NCBI GenBank assembly: GCA_026989495.1
Contig: JALSJE010000008.1
Coordinates: 1 to 34,414 of the forward strand
Length of the DNA stretch: 34,414 nt
Reading direction: 5' to 3'
Source: Gammaproteobacteria bacterium
GTDB lineage: Bacteria > Pseudomonadota > Gammaproteobacteria > S144-34
Positions 1 to 7,496 of the stretch are shown piece by piece. Each line of letters opens with the position of its first letter. Within the stretch, counting starts at the first letter, position 1. The notes below the pieces were generated by a model that was not told where the DNA came from, ran no database searches, and worked only from the letters and a program-made list of their open reading frames with translations. A program made the translations under genes and the position numbers.

Positions 1-1074
1 GTCGGCGGGGTTGGGGTTGCTCTGCGAACCGGGCAGAGCACCTCCGTCAGTCCCAGAGAAAATCATGCCTTTGGCGCGAATGTACTCTGCACCGCCGCGC
101 CACTTGCCTTTACGGTAGGTGAGCCCGAACCCCCAACGTGTTCGATCATATTCCCCAGGGTTTTCCTTCGTCAGGGTACGCTTGCCGTCCTGGTACCACA
201 CGAAGAGCTTGAGACCCTGGTAGCGGGCCCCGCGCGGGCCGTGATGGTCCGCCGACCAGGAGGGCGGAGCGAGGTGCGCGCCCGAGGGGAACGGGCTCTT
301 GCCCGGGAGCAGGAGCTCCGACGCCCAGTAGAGATAGAGCTCGCGGTTGTCGTCGTTGTCACCGCGGGTGATGCCGTTGCCGTTGCCGATCATCACGGCG
401 TAAGTGTGCTCCCAGCTCCCGGTGGTGAACCAGTCGAAGAGCTGGATGCCGATGTCGCGGAAGGCGCTGACCGGCCCGTTAGGCCGGTTCACGAAGTCAC
501 CTGGAGCGTCCTGGGACCCGTCCCCGTCGAAGAAGCGCTCCAGCAGGAGCTGGTTGGTGGCGTTGGTGAAGTTGATGTAGTCGAAGACGTGGATGGCTCG
601 CAGGCCCTCGTCCGCGCCCGGCGTCTTGAACTGGCCCACCCGGATGCGCAGCCCCTTGATGTGGTTCAGGGTCACGCTCGCGTCGGTGATCTTCAGGCTG
701 CCGCCACCCTGGCGGGTGATCCCGTTGTTGCCGGACTCGACGAGGAAGAAATAGTTGACCTTGCTGTCGAGCGGGAAACCGGTGCCGCGCACGCCGAAGC
801 GGGCGCGGATGATGTTGAAGCCCGATTCGGACCTGAGGTCCGGGCGGACCTGGTTGAAGATCGCCCGCTGCCCGGCCCAAGGCCCCGCCTGAATGGGCGT
901 GCCGTCGGTCTGCTGATACTCGGGCTGGATGAAGCCCCAGACGCGGGCGCGCGCGGCCGCCCCTGGCGGCTCGGTGCCCTGCATCTTGAGCCAGTTGACG
1001 GCATGGGCCTGTCCGGCCGCCGCCATCCCCCCCAGGCACGCGGCTGCGAGCGCCGTCATACGGAATCGCTTCAT
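1..1074 (-). CDS. Outer-membrane porin, phosphate-selective porin O/P-like (3' end truncated by window edge)
   Basis: Minus-strand reading gives MKRFRMTALAAACLGGMAAAGQAHAVNWLKMQG... (signal peptide) then ...FNIIRARFGVRGTGFPLDSKVNYFFLVESG...LRIRVGQFKTPGADEGLRAIHVFDYINFTNATNQLL..., typical of Porin_O_P-like beta barrels; frame open to position 1. Confidence 0.75.
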   Translation of the reverse strand, partial: MKRFRMTALAAACLGGMAAAGQAHAVNWLKMQGTEPPGAAARARVWGFIQPEYQQTDGTPIQAGPWAGQRAIFNQVRPDLRSESGFNIIRARFGVRGTGFPLDSKVNYFFLVESGNNGITRQGGGSLKITDASVTLNHIKGLRIRVGQFKTPGADEGLRAIHVFDYINFTNATNQLLLERFFDGDGSQDAPGDFVNRPNGPVSAFRDIGIQLFDWFTTGSWEHTYAVMIGNGNGITRGDNDDNRELYLYWASELLLPGKSPFPSGAHLAPPSWSADHHGPRGARYQGLKLFVWYQDGKRTLTKENPGEYDRTRWGFGLTYRKGKWRGGAEYIRAKGMIFSGTDGGALPGSQSNPNPAD

Positions 1075-1123
1075 GTCCACTCCTCCCTCGGCATGCTGAA
1101 CAGGTTCGGTCGTCGCACCGAAG

Positions 1124-1570
1124 TCAGGGCTTGACCAGGATGTAGCCCTTCTGCACGAGCTCGATGATGCGCGCCACGCCTGCACTCACGCGTGTGGCCT
1201 GCGGCACCAGCTCTGGCTCGGCGCCGAGCTTCTTGGTCATCTTGCGCATGGTGTTGTTGCAGGCGGCGAAGCGCACGCCGTTGTCGGCGAGCCCTTTCAC
1301 GCGCCCGCGGTTGATGTTGTCGGCGAACAGCAGCCGAAGCCCGGGTCCGAAGGCGACGATCTCGATGTCCAGCCTGTCTGGCCCATAGTGCTTCAGAAGG
1401 TTGTTGGCCACGTTGAGCACCAGCGTCTGCTTGCCAGGCTGAGGGTCGCTGATCTGGAGCACCACCTTGACGTCGGCGAACGGCTTCTCCTCCGCCGCGG
1501 TGGCCACCTGCCCCAGCCCCGCGGCGAGCGGCGCGAGGGCGACGAGCGCGAGCAGCTTTCTTCTGAGCAT
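1124..1570 (-). CDS. Secreted DsrE/DsrF-like family protein
   Basis: MLRRKLLALVALAPLAAGLGQVATAAEEKPFADVKVVLQISDPQPGKQTLVLNVANNLLKHYG...DIEIVAFGPGLRLL...VRFAACNNTM...LVPQATRVSAGVARIIELVQKGYILVKP; N-terminal signal peptide, DsrE-like fold pattern with single conserved Cys. Confidence 0.85.
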   Translation of the reverse strand: MLRRKLLALVALAPLAAGLGQVATAAEEKPFADVKVVLQISDPQPGKQTLVLNVANNLLKHYGPDRLDIEIVAFGPGLRLLFADNINRGRVKGLADNGVRFAACNNTMRKMTKKLGAEPELVPQATRVSAGVARIIELVQKGYILVKP

Positions 1571-1649
1571 GGAGACTCCTCCGTCCACGAACAGCACGAG
1601 ACGAAACCGGCAGGGCGCCCTGCGGCGCATCCCGCCGCTCATTGCTAGA

Positions 1650-1676
1650 AGACGCGCGAGCCCGGAGCCTTATTCC
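1650..1676 (-). promoter_or_regulatory. Candidate ECF-type promoter (-35 GGAATAA, N15, -10 CGTCT) for DsrE-porin unit
   Basis: Minus strand GGAATAAGGCTCCGGGCTCGCGCGTCT; same heptamer, same 15-nt spacer and same CGTCT as the plus-strand copy at 1733-1759. Confidence 0.6.
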
Positions 1677-1732
1677 CCTCCGGTGCGGATCTCCTGCCCG
1701 CCGGGGCCGGCCCTGGCGCACGTCGGGCGGGC

Positions 1733-1759
1733 GGAATAATATGGACGGCGGGCGCGTCT
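1733..1759 (+). promoter_or_regulatory. Candidate ECF-type promoter (-35 GGAATAA, N15, -10 CGTCT) for sigma/anti-sigma unit
   Basis: Plus strand GGAATAATATGGACGGCGGGCGCGTCT, about 110 nt upstream of the ECF sigma start. Confidence 0.6.
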
Positions 1760-1869
1760 CAAATGTCGGGAGAGGTGCGGGAGGCGCCGGCGCCCCCGAC
1801 CCAGGGACGGGACGAGACCACAACATGCAGAACCACCGGCAGGTGGCGCGCGGGGAAGGAGGAGCAGCG

Positions 1870-2454
1870 ATGGGTCCCGTCGAGCGGCTGCGCCGGATTC
1901 GCGCCGTGCGCCGGCATCTGGAACGCCGGCGTGAAACGCTCTACCGGCTCGCCTACGCCTGGTGCGACGATCCGTTCCTGGCCGACGACCTGGTGCAGCA
2001 GGCCGCGGCCAAGGCCCTGCAGAACGCGGGCCAGTTGCGCTGCGTGGAGCAGGTCGGACATTGGATGGTCCGCATCCTCTCCAACTGCTGGCGGGACCAC
2101 CTCCGGCGCTCGGGCCGCGAGACGGGCGGGGAGGCGGCCCGTGCCTGGGCCGAGTCGGCCTCGCCGGAAGGGGAGTGCGAGCGCGAGGCGACGGTGCGGC
2201 GGGTGCGTGCGGCGCTGGGGCGGCTCACGCCCGATCAGCGCCAGGTCGTCACTCTCGTCGACCTCGAGGGCTATTCCTATGCCGAGGCGGCAGAGGTCCT
2301 AGGGGTCCCCATCGGCACGGTGATGAGCCGCCTGTGCCGTGGGCGCAGGCTGCTGCGGCAGGCACTGCTGCAGGAGGAGACGCGTGACGAGGATGCGATA
2401 GGGGACACGGGGCGACGACGAAGTCGCGTCGCCGTGGTGCGACGGATCCGATAG
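1870..2454 (+). CDS. ECF-family RNA polymerase sigma factor
   Basis: MGPVERLRRIRAVRRHLERRRETLYRLAYAWCDDPFLADDLVQQAAAKALQN...LTPDQRQVVTLVDLEGYSYAEAAEVLGVPIGTVMSRLCRGRRLLRQAL; region 2 and region 4 motifs. Confidence 0.9.
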   Translation: MGPVERLRRIRAVRRHLERRRETLYRLAYAWCDDPFLADDLVQQAAAKALQNAGQLRCVEQVGHWMVRILSNCWRDHLRRSGRETGGEAARAWAESASPEGECEREATVRRVRAALGRLTPDQRQVVTLVDLEGYSYAEAAEVLGVPIGTVMSRLCRGRRLLRQALLQEETRDEDAIGDTGRRRSRVAVVRRIR

Positions 2455-2512
2455 ACGAAGATCCGCGCATCGGACAGCAGCGGCTCCAGACGGCACCAGG
2501 GAGACCACGACG

Positions 2513-3247
2513 ATGAGGCAGGAAGTCGCTTTCGACCGCGCTCCCTCGGAGGAGCGGCTGAACGCGTTCGTGGACGGCGAGCTCGATGGCGAGGACCACG
2601 CCCAGATGCAGCGGCTGGTCTGCGAGGACGCAGAGGTGGCCCGTGCCGTCTGTGAGCTGCGCACGGTCAAGGAGCTGGTTCGCTCGGCCTACGTGGGGGT
2701 CTGCCCCCCAGGTGGCCGCTCCTACCGCCTGCTCCCCGCGCCGCCCCGGCGCGGCATCCGCGGCATCGCCGCGGCGCTGGCCCTCCTCGCGGCGGGTGCC
2801 CTGGCTGGCTGGTTGGCGCGGGATGCCCTCGTGGAGCGCGAGATCAGCGGCCTGCAGGCGATCGCCCTCGCCCCGATGGCCGAGACGCGCCGGATCATAC
2901 TTCATGTCAGCTCGAACGACCCCGCCCGTTTCGAGGCAGCCCTCGACGACACCGAGCGTCTCCTGCGGGCCAGCCGCGACGAGGGGCGCGTGGTGCAGGT
3001 GGAGATCGTGGCCAATACCGAGGGCCTGAAGCTCCTGCGCATGGCCCATGCGCCTTACGTGGCGCGGTTGCGCGCCCTGGCCCGGCGCTACCACAACGTG
3101 CGCATCTTGGCGTGCAGCCGCACCATCGAGAAGTTCCGGCTCATGGGGGTCGACATCCGGCTCGTGCCTGAGGCGCAGGTGATACCCGGCGCCCTCGAGC
3201 GCATCGTGGACCGGCTCCAGCAGGGCTGGGTCTACATCAAGGTCTGA
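2513..3247 (+). CDS. Membrane anti-sigma-factor-like protein with C-terminal DsrE-like domain
   Basis: Immediately downstream of ECF sigma; N-terminal ERLNAFVDGELDGEDHAQMQRLVCEDAEVARAVCELRTVKELV resembles anti-sigma domains, one TM (GIAAALALLAAGALAGWLA), C-terminus aligns with the DsrE protein at 1124-1570. Confidence 0.75.
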   Translation: MRQEVAFDRAPSEERLNAFVDGELDGEDHAQMQRLVCEDAEVARAVCELRTVKELVRSAYVGVCPPGGRSYRLLPAPPRRGIRGIAAALALLAAGALAGWLARDALVEREISGLQAIALAPMAETRRIILHVSSNDPARFEAALDDTERLLRASRDEGRVVQVEIVANTEGLKLLRMAHAPYVARLRALARRYHNVRILACSRTIEKFRLMGVDIRLVPEAQVIPGALERIVDRLQQGWVYIKV

Positions 3248-3276
3248 GCCCCGCGGCACCGCGGGCGGACATCGCC

Positions 3277-3480
3277 TCAAAGGCTCTCCAGGATACGCCG
3301 GCGGATGGCCCGGCACTCCTCGTCCGTGATGAGCTCCTGCTCGTGCAGGCGCCGCAGCCGCCGGAGCCGGCGGGCGACGGGGTCCTCCGCACCCGCCTGC
3401 GTGCCACGCGCCGGTGCGGCGCCGGCCGTCCGCGCAGCACCACCCGACAGTGCTTCGCGGTCATTCTGGTTTTCCTTGAG
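3277..3480 (-). pseudogene. SHOCT-domain C-terminal fragment lacking an obvious start codon
   Basis: Minus frame ...EDPVARRLRRLRRLHEQELITDEECRAIRRRILESL* (SHOCT-like); upstream frame runs into the palindrome at 3492-3527 and a TGA without ATG/GTG/TTG. Confidence 0.45.
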
Positions 3481-3491
3481 TCGAAAGGGAT

Positions 3492-3527
3492 GGAGGGTCT
3501 GAAAAATCGCGATTTTTCAGACCCTCC
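3492..3527. repeat. 36-bp perfect palindrome
   Basis: ggagggtctgaaaaatcg/cgatttttcagaccctcc. Confidence 0.95.
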
Positions 3528-3620
3528 CCGCGGCCACGGACGGCCGCGGGATGGCCCATGCACAGGGAAGTGCATGACGATACGACGAAAAATCGAAATG
3601 GAACGCGAAGCACCTCAGCG

Positions 3621-3649
3621 CTGATCAATCCGCGAAGCGGATTGATCAG
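3621..3649. repeat. Perfect 13-bp inverted repeat with 3-nt loop (hairpin)
   Basis: ctgatcaatccgc-gaa-gcggattgatcag. Confidence 0.95.
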
Positions 3650-3689
3650 AGTTTCCGGATGATAGGCCTTCCAGAAGGCTTCTCGCCCC

Positions 3690-4754
3690 TCAGGTGGGAT
3701 CGTGGGCGAGGATGGCGCGGATGCGGTCCTCGGTGAGGGGATGGGTGGAGAGCCAGCCGGGGAGGTCGGGGCAGCCGCCGTCGCCGCCGGCCGCTTTCCT
3801 GTCGCCGCCTTCGGCCGCGGGCGCGGCGCAGGCATTGGCCTCGATGCGCCCGAGGGCGCTGGCGAGCAGCGCGGGTTCCAGGCCCTCGGCACGCAGGAGC
3901 CGCACGGCCCAGGCGTCGGCCTCGCGCTCCATGGCGCGCGAGTAGCCGAGCTCGACGAGCATCACGGGGAGCGAGGCGAGCAGCCCCGTCACGCCCGACA
4001 GGTCGCCCGCGAGCATGAACACCGCCGTGGTCAGGATGCCGTGCTGCAGGGTCTCCCGCAGGGCGTGGCGGTGGGCGAGGTGGCCGAGCTCGTGGGCGGC
4101 GACGGCCAGCACCTGCCCGTCGCCGTCCAGGATCTCCACCAGCCGGTCGGTAAGGACGATGTCGCCGGAGGGCAGCGCGAAGGCGTTGGCCGTCCCGCCC
4201 ATGCGCCGGAAGCGCACGCGCACCGTGTAGCCCGGCGCGTGGCGGGCGGCGAGCGCCTCGATGCGGGCGGCCAGCGCCGCGCGGCGGCCGGGGTCGAGGC
4301 GGCTCGGGGCGAACAGGCGCCCGTCCATCCAGCGCAGCGCCTCGCGGCCGCTCGCGGCGAGCAGCTCGGGCGGCAGCCGCTCGGCGGCGGCGCGGGCCAC
4401 GGCCGGCACGCCCCAGCGCACCGCCCCGTAGACGGCGGCGGCGGTGACGAGCAGCGCGGCGAGCGCCCAGGGCAGGCGCGACTCCAGCCGCCGGACGAAG
4501 GCCGTCCGCCGCGGCAGCAGCGCGGCGAGCCCCGGCGTCTCGGGCGCCTCGAACAGGCCGCCGCCGGGAAAGCGCACGAGCCAGGGGGTGCCGCCCACGC
4601 CGGGGGTGACCTCCAGGGCGTCCACCGCGGCGGGCCCAGCGAGCAGGGCGCCGTGGCCGTCGCGCACGCTCCAGCGGTCCGCCTCGCGCTCGAGCCAGGC
4701 GGGGAGGCCGCGGGTGCCGCGGCCGTCGAGGAAGCGCCCGTCGGCGACGCGCAC
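3690..4754 (-). CDS. M48-family metallopeptidase, membrane associated
   Basis: HELGHLAHRHALRETLQHGILTTAVF (HExxH), ...GYSRAMEREADAWAVRLL, upstream TM LPWALAALLVTAAAVYGAV. Confidence 0.9.
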   Translation of the reverse strand: MRVADGRFLDGRGTRGLPAWLEREADRWSVRDGHGALLAGPAAVDALEVTPGVGGTPWLVRFPGGGLFEAPETPGLAALLPRRTAFVRRLESRLPWALAALLVTAAAVYGAVRWGVPAVARAAAERLPPELLAASGREALRWMDGRLFAPSRLDPGRRAALAARIEALAARHAPGYTVRVRFRRMGGTANAFALPSGDIVLTDRLVEILDGDGQVLAVAAHELGHLAHRHALRETLQHGILTTAVFMLAGDLSGVTGLLASLPVMLVELGYSRAMEREADAWAVRLLRAEGLEPALLASALGRIEANACAAPAAEGGDRKAAGGDGGCPDLPGWLSTHPLTEDRIRAILAHDPT

Positions 4755-4766
4755 GGGCGCCTCCCC

Positions 4767-5852
4767 TCAGAATCCCACCTCGAGACCGAGGGCCTCGCCC
4801 ACCTCGTCGCCCACGGCGCCAACCTGTCCGGCGTCCTGGGCGGCGACGAAGCCCTCCAGGTCGCCCCGGACCTCGAGCGCCAGGTGGTCGGCGAGGTAGC
4901 GCGCCGTGCGCACGGCGGCCCAGGGCCAGAAGAGGCCCAGGGTGAGAATGAGCCCGAGGGTGTTGCCGAGCTGCAGCCTGAGGAAGGGGCCCAGCCGGAA
5001 GCGGCTGCGCAGCCGGTGCGGGCCGATGCGCAGGTGCCCGTAGCGCAGGTTCATGCGCCCGACGGCGACCAGCGCCATGGCCAGCACCAGGGCCAAGAGC
5101 CAGAGCCCCATCGCCAGCGCGCCCGCGGCGGCGAAGGCGGCCCCTGGCTCGGCGCCACCCTCCGGCCGGGCCACGAGGACGAGCGTCACGAACGCGGCCA
5201 GGCCGGCCAGGCCGATGGCGGCCGCCGTGAGCCACAGCCGCCAGTAGGGCCCGAGGCGGGCCTCGTGGTGGATGCGGGTGGTGCCGAAGCGGGCCCGGCC
5301 GACGGTGAAGCGGTCCTGCTCGCGCAGCATCACCGGACCGAGCAGCCCCAGCGTGACCTGGGCGAGGAAGGGCCAGAGGAGATAGGCGGTGAGGGCCTCC
5401 ACATAGCGGCCGTCGAAGCCGAAGCGCACGCCGCGCCAGGCGGAGTTGCGCGCCCGGAAGGCGAGCGAGCGGCAGATCAGCCACGGCACCAGCGGCAGGA
5501 AGGCCAGACCCAGCAGCAGGCCCAGCGCGGGGCTGGCCGCGTTCGCCGCCATCCAGGCGAGCACGACCAGCAGGGCCACGAGGCGGCCGCGGAAGATCAC
5601 CCAGGGATCGGCGAGATACGCGAAGCGCGAGCCGGCGAGCTCGGTGGCTCCGTAGAAGTAGCGGTTGGTGCGGACCTTGGCCCAGGGCGACCACAGCCCG
5701 AGCGTGAGGATCGTGAGCGCCACGTTCACGATCCAGATCCGGAAGTAGCTCCAGCCGTCGCCGTGGAAGCCCAGCGGCTCGACGCGCGCCGGCACGGCCT
5801 CCCCCACCGCGCGCTCGCCCGCGGGCGCGGTGCGGTCCTGCATGCCGTCCAT
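4767..5852 (-). CDS. YjgN/DUF898-family membrane protein
   Basis: FHGDGWSYFRIWIVNVALTILTLGLWSPWAKVRTNRYFYGATELAGSRFAYLADPWVIFRGR...; repeated TLGL(W/F)WPWA(K/A)VRTARY motif; internal start chosen at MDGMQ. Confidence 0.85.
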   Translation of the reverse strand: MDGMQDRTAPAGERAVGEAVPARVEPLGFHGDGWSYFRIWIVNVALTILTLGLWSPWAKVRTNRYFYGATELAGSRFAYLADPWVIFRGRLVALLVVLAWMAANAASPALGLLLGLAFLPLVPWLICRSLAFRARNSAWRGVRFGFDGRYVEALTAYLLWPFLAQVTLGLLGPVMLREQDRFTVGRARFGTTRIHHEARLGPYWRLWLTAAAIGLAGLAAFVTLVLVARPEGGAEPGAAFAAAGALAMGLWLLALVLAMALVAVGRMNLRYGHLRIGPHRLRSRFRLGPFLRLQLGNTLGLILTLGLFWPWAAVRTARYLADHLALEVRGDLEGFVAAQDAGQVGAVGDEVGEALGLEVGF

Positions 5853-5996
5853 GCGGTTCTCCCCTGTGCCGGATTCCGTCCGCGCGGCCTTTCCCGGCGG
5901 CCCCGGAGCGCCTCCCCCGCGCGCTTCCCGCCTCCGGCGCCGCCCCGCGCGCCGCAAGCCTGTCACACCCCGGACAGCCGGGATGTGAACGGCGTC

Positions 5997-7496
5997 TCAG
6001 TCCGAAGGGGTTCCGGCCCCGGGCGGGCCGACGATCACGGTGACCATGCGGCCGGGGCGGAGCCGGCGGCGGAAGGCCTCGCGCACCTGGGCGGCCGTGA
6101 CGGCCTCGACGCGCTCGTTGAAGCGCTCGAGCCAGTCGAGCGGCAGGCCGTAGAAGCCGATCATGGCCACGTACTCCGTGATGCGGCGGTTGGAGTCGAT
6201 GCGCAGCGGGAAGCCGCCCGTGATGTTGCGCTTGGCGGCGACGAGCTCGGCCTCGGTGGGGCCCTCGCGCACGAAGCGCTCGAGCTCGGCGCGCAGCACC
6301 GCCAGCGCCTCGGCGGCCTGCCGGGCCTCGGTCTGGAGGGCGGCGACGAAGGGGCCCTCGGCCGACATGGGGAAGAAGTAGCTGTAGACGCTGTAGGAGA
6401 GCCCGCGCGCCTCGCGCACGGCCTTGAACAGCCGCGAGGTGAGGCCCGAGCCCCCGAGGACGTGGTTGCCCACGTAGAGGGCGAAGTAGTCGGGGTCGCC
6501 GCGGCGCATGCCGGGCTGGCCCACCCAGACGTGGGCCTGGGCCGATGGGTGGGCGATCCGGACGGTGCGCGCGCGTGCGAGCGGCCGCACCGGCGGCAGC
6601 GGCGGGGCGGGCTCGCCCGCGGGCAGGCCGGCGACGATGCGGCGGGCGAGCCGCTCGGCGGCGGTGCGGTCGAGGTCGCCCACGATGGCGACGACGGCGT
6701 TGCGCGCCACGTACCAGCGGCGGTGGAAGGCGACCACGTCCTCGCGCGTGAGCGCGCGCACCGACTCGGGCGTGCCGCCCGGGGGCGAGGCGTAGGGGTG
6801 GTCGCCATAGACCGCGCGGTAGAAGGCGCGCTCGGCGAGCTCGCCGGGGCGCTGGAGCGCGATGCGCAGCCCCACCTCCATGCGCGCGCGCTGGCGCTCG
6901 AAGTCGGCGGGCCGGAAGTCGGGCCGGGCGATCACGTCGGCGAGCACGCCGTAGGCCACCTCGGCCAGCCGCGGCTCCGAGAGGGTGCGCAGGGAGACGA
7001 CGGCCATGTCGCGCAGCGACTCGGTGCCGAGGACGGCGCCGACGCCCTCCAGGGCCTCGGCGATGGCGTCGGCGCTGCGCCCGCCGGCGCCCTGGTCCAG
7101 GAGGGCGGCGGTGAGGGCGGCGAGCCCCGCCTTGCCGCCGTCGCGGGCCGAGCCTGCGGCGAAGACCACGCGCACGTCCACCATGGGGAGCTCCCGCGTC
7201 TCGACGAAGTAGACGCGCGCGCCGTTGGGGGTGGTCCAGTGCTGGATGCGGGGCGCGGCGGCCGGCGCCGCGGGCACGGGCGCGGAGCGAAGCGGAGCGC
7301 AGTCGCGGCCCGCCGGCGCGCGCCCGCAGGCGGGAGACCGCTCCCCAGCTCCCTTCCCGGAACCGGCTATCTCGACGTCGGCCACGGCCCCGGCGGGCGG
7401 CGCCGGGGCGGGCTCCGCCCCCTCGTTCCGGGCGAGCGTCGTGCAGCCGGCCGCGAGCGCGGCGAGCAGCAGGGCGACGAGGCGCAGCGGGCGCAT
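5997..7496 (-). CDS. M16-family peptidase-like lipoprotein, probably the catalytically incomplete partner
   Basis: Lipobox MRPLRLVALLLAALAAGCTTLA; M16 core (ARVYFVETRELPMVDVRVVFAAGSARDGGKAGLAALTAALLDQGAGG...); HxxEH not seen; ATGA overlap with upstream M16 gene. Confidence 0.88.
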   Translation of the reverse strand: MRPLRLVALLLAALAAGCTTLARNEGAEPAPAPPAGAVADVEIAGSGKGAGERSPACGRAPAGRDCAPLRSAPVPAAPAAAPRIQHWTTPNGARVYFVETRELPMVDVRVVFAAGSARDGGKAGLAALTAALLDQGAGGRSADAIAEALEGVGAVLGTESLRDMAVVSLRTLSEPRLAEVAYGVLADVIARPDFRPADFERQRARMEVGLRIALQRPGELAERAFYRAVYGDHPYASPPGGTPESVRALTREDVVAFHRRWYVARNAVVAIVGDLDRTAAERLARRIVAGLPAGEPAPPLPPVRPLARARTVRIAHPSAQAHVWVGQPGMRRGDPDYFALYVGNHVLGGSGLTSRLFKAVREARGLSYSVYSYFFPMSAEGPFVAALQTEARQAAEALAVLRAELERFVREGPTEAELVAAKRNITGGFPLRIDSNRRITEYVAMIGFYGLPLDWLERFNERVEAVTAAQVREAFRRRLRPGRMVTVIVGPPGAGTPSD

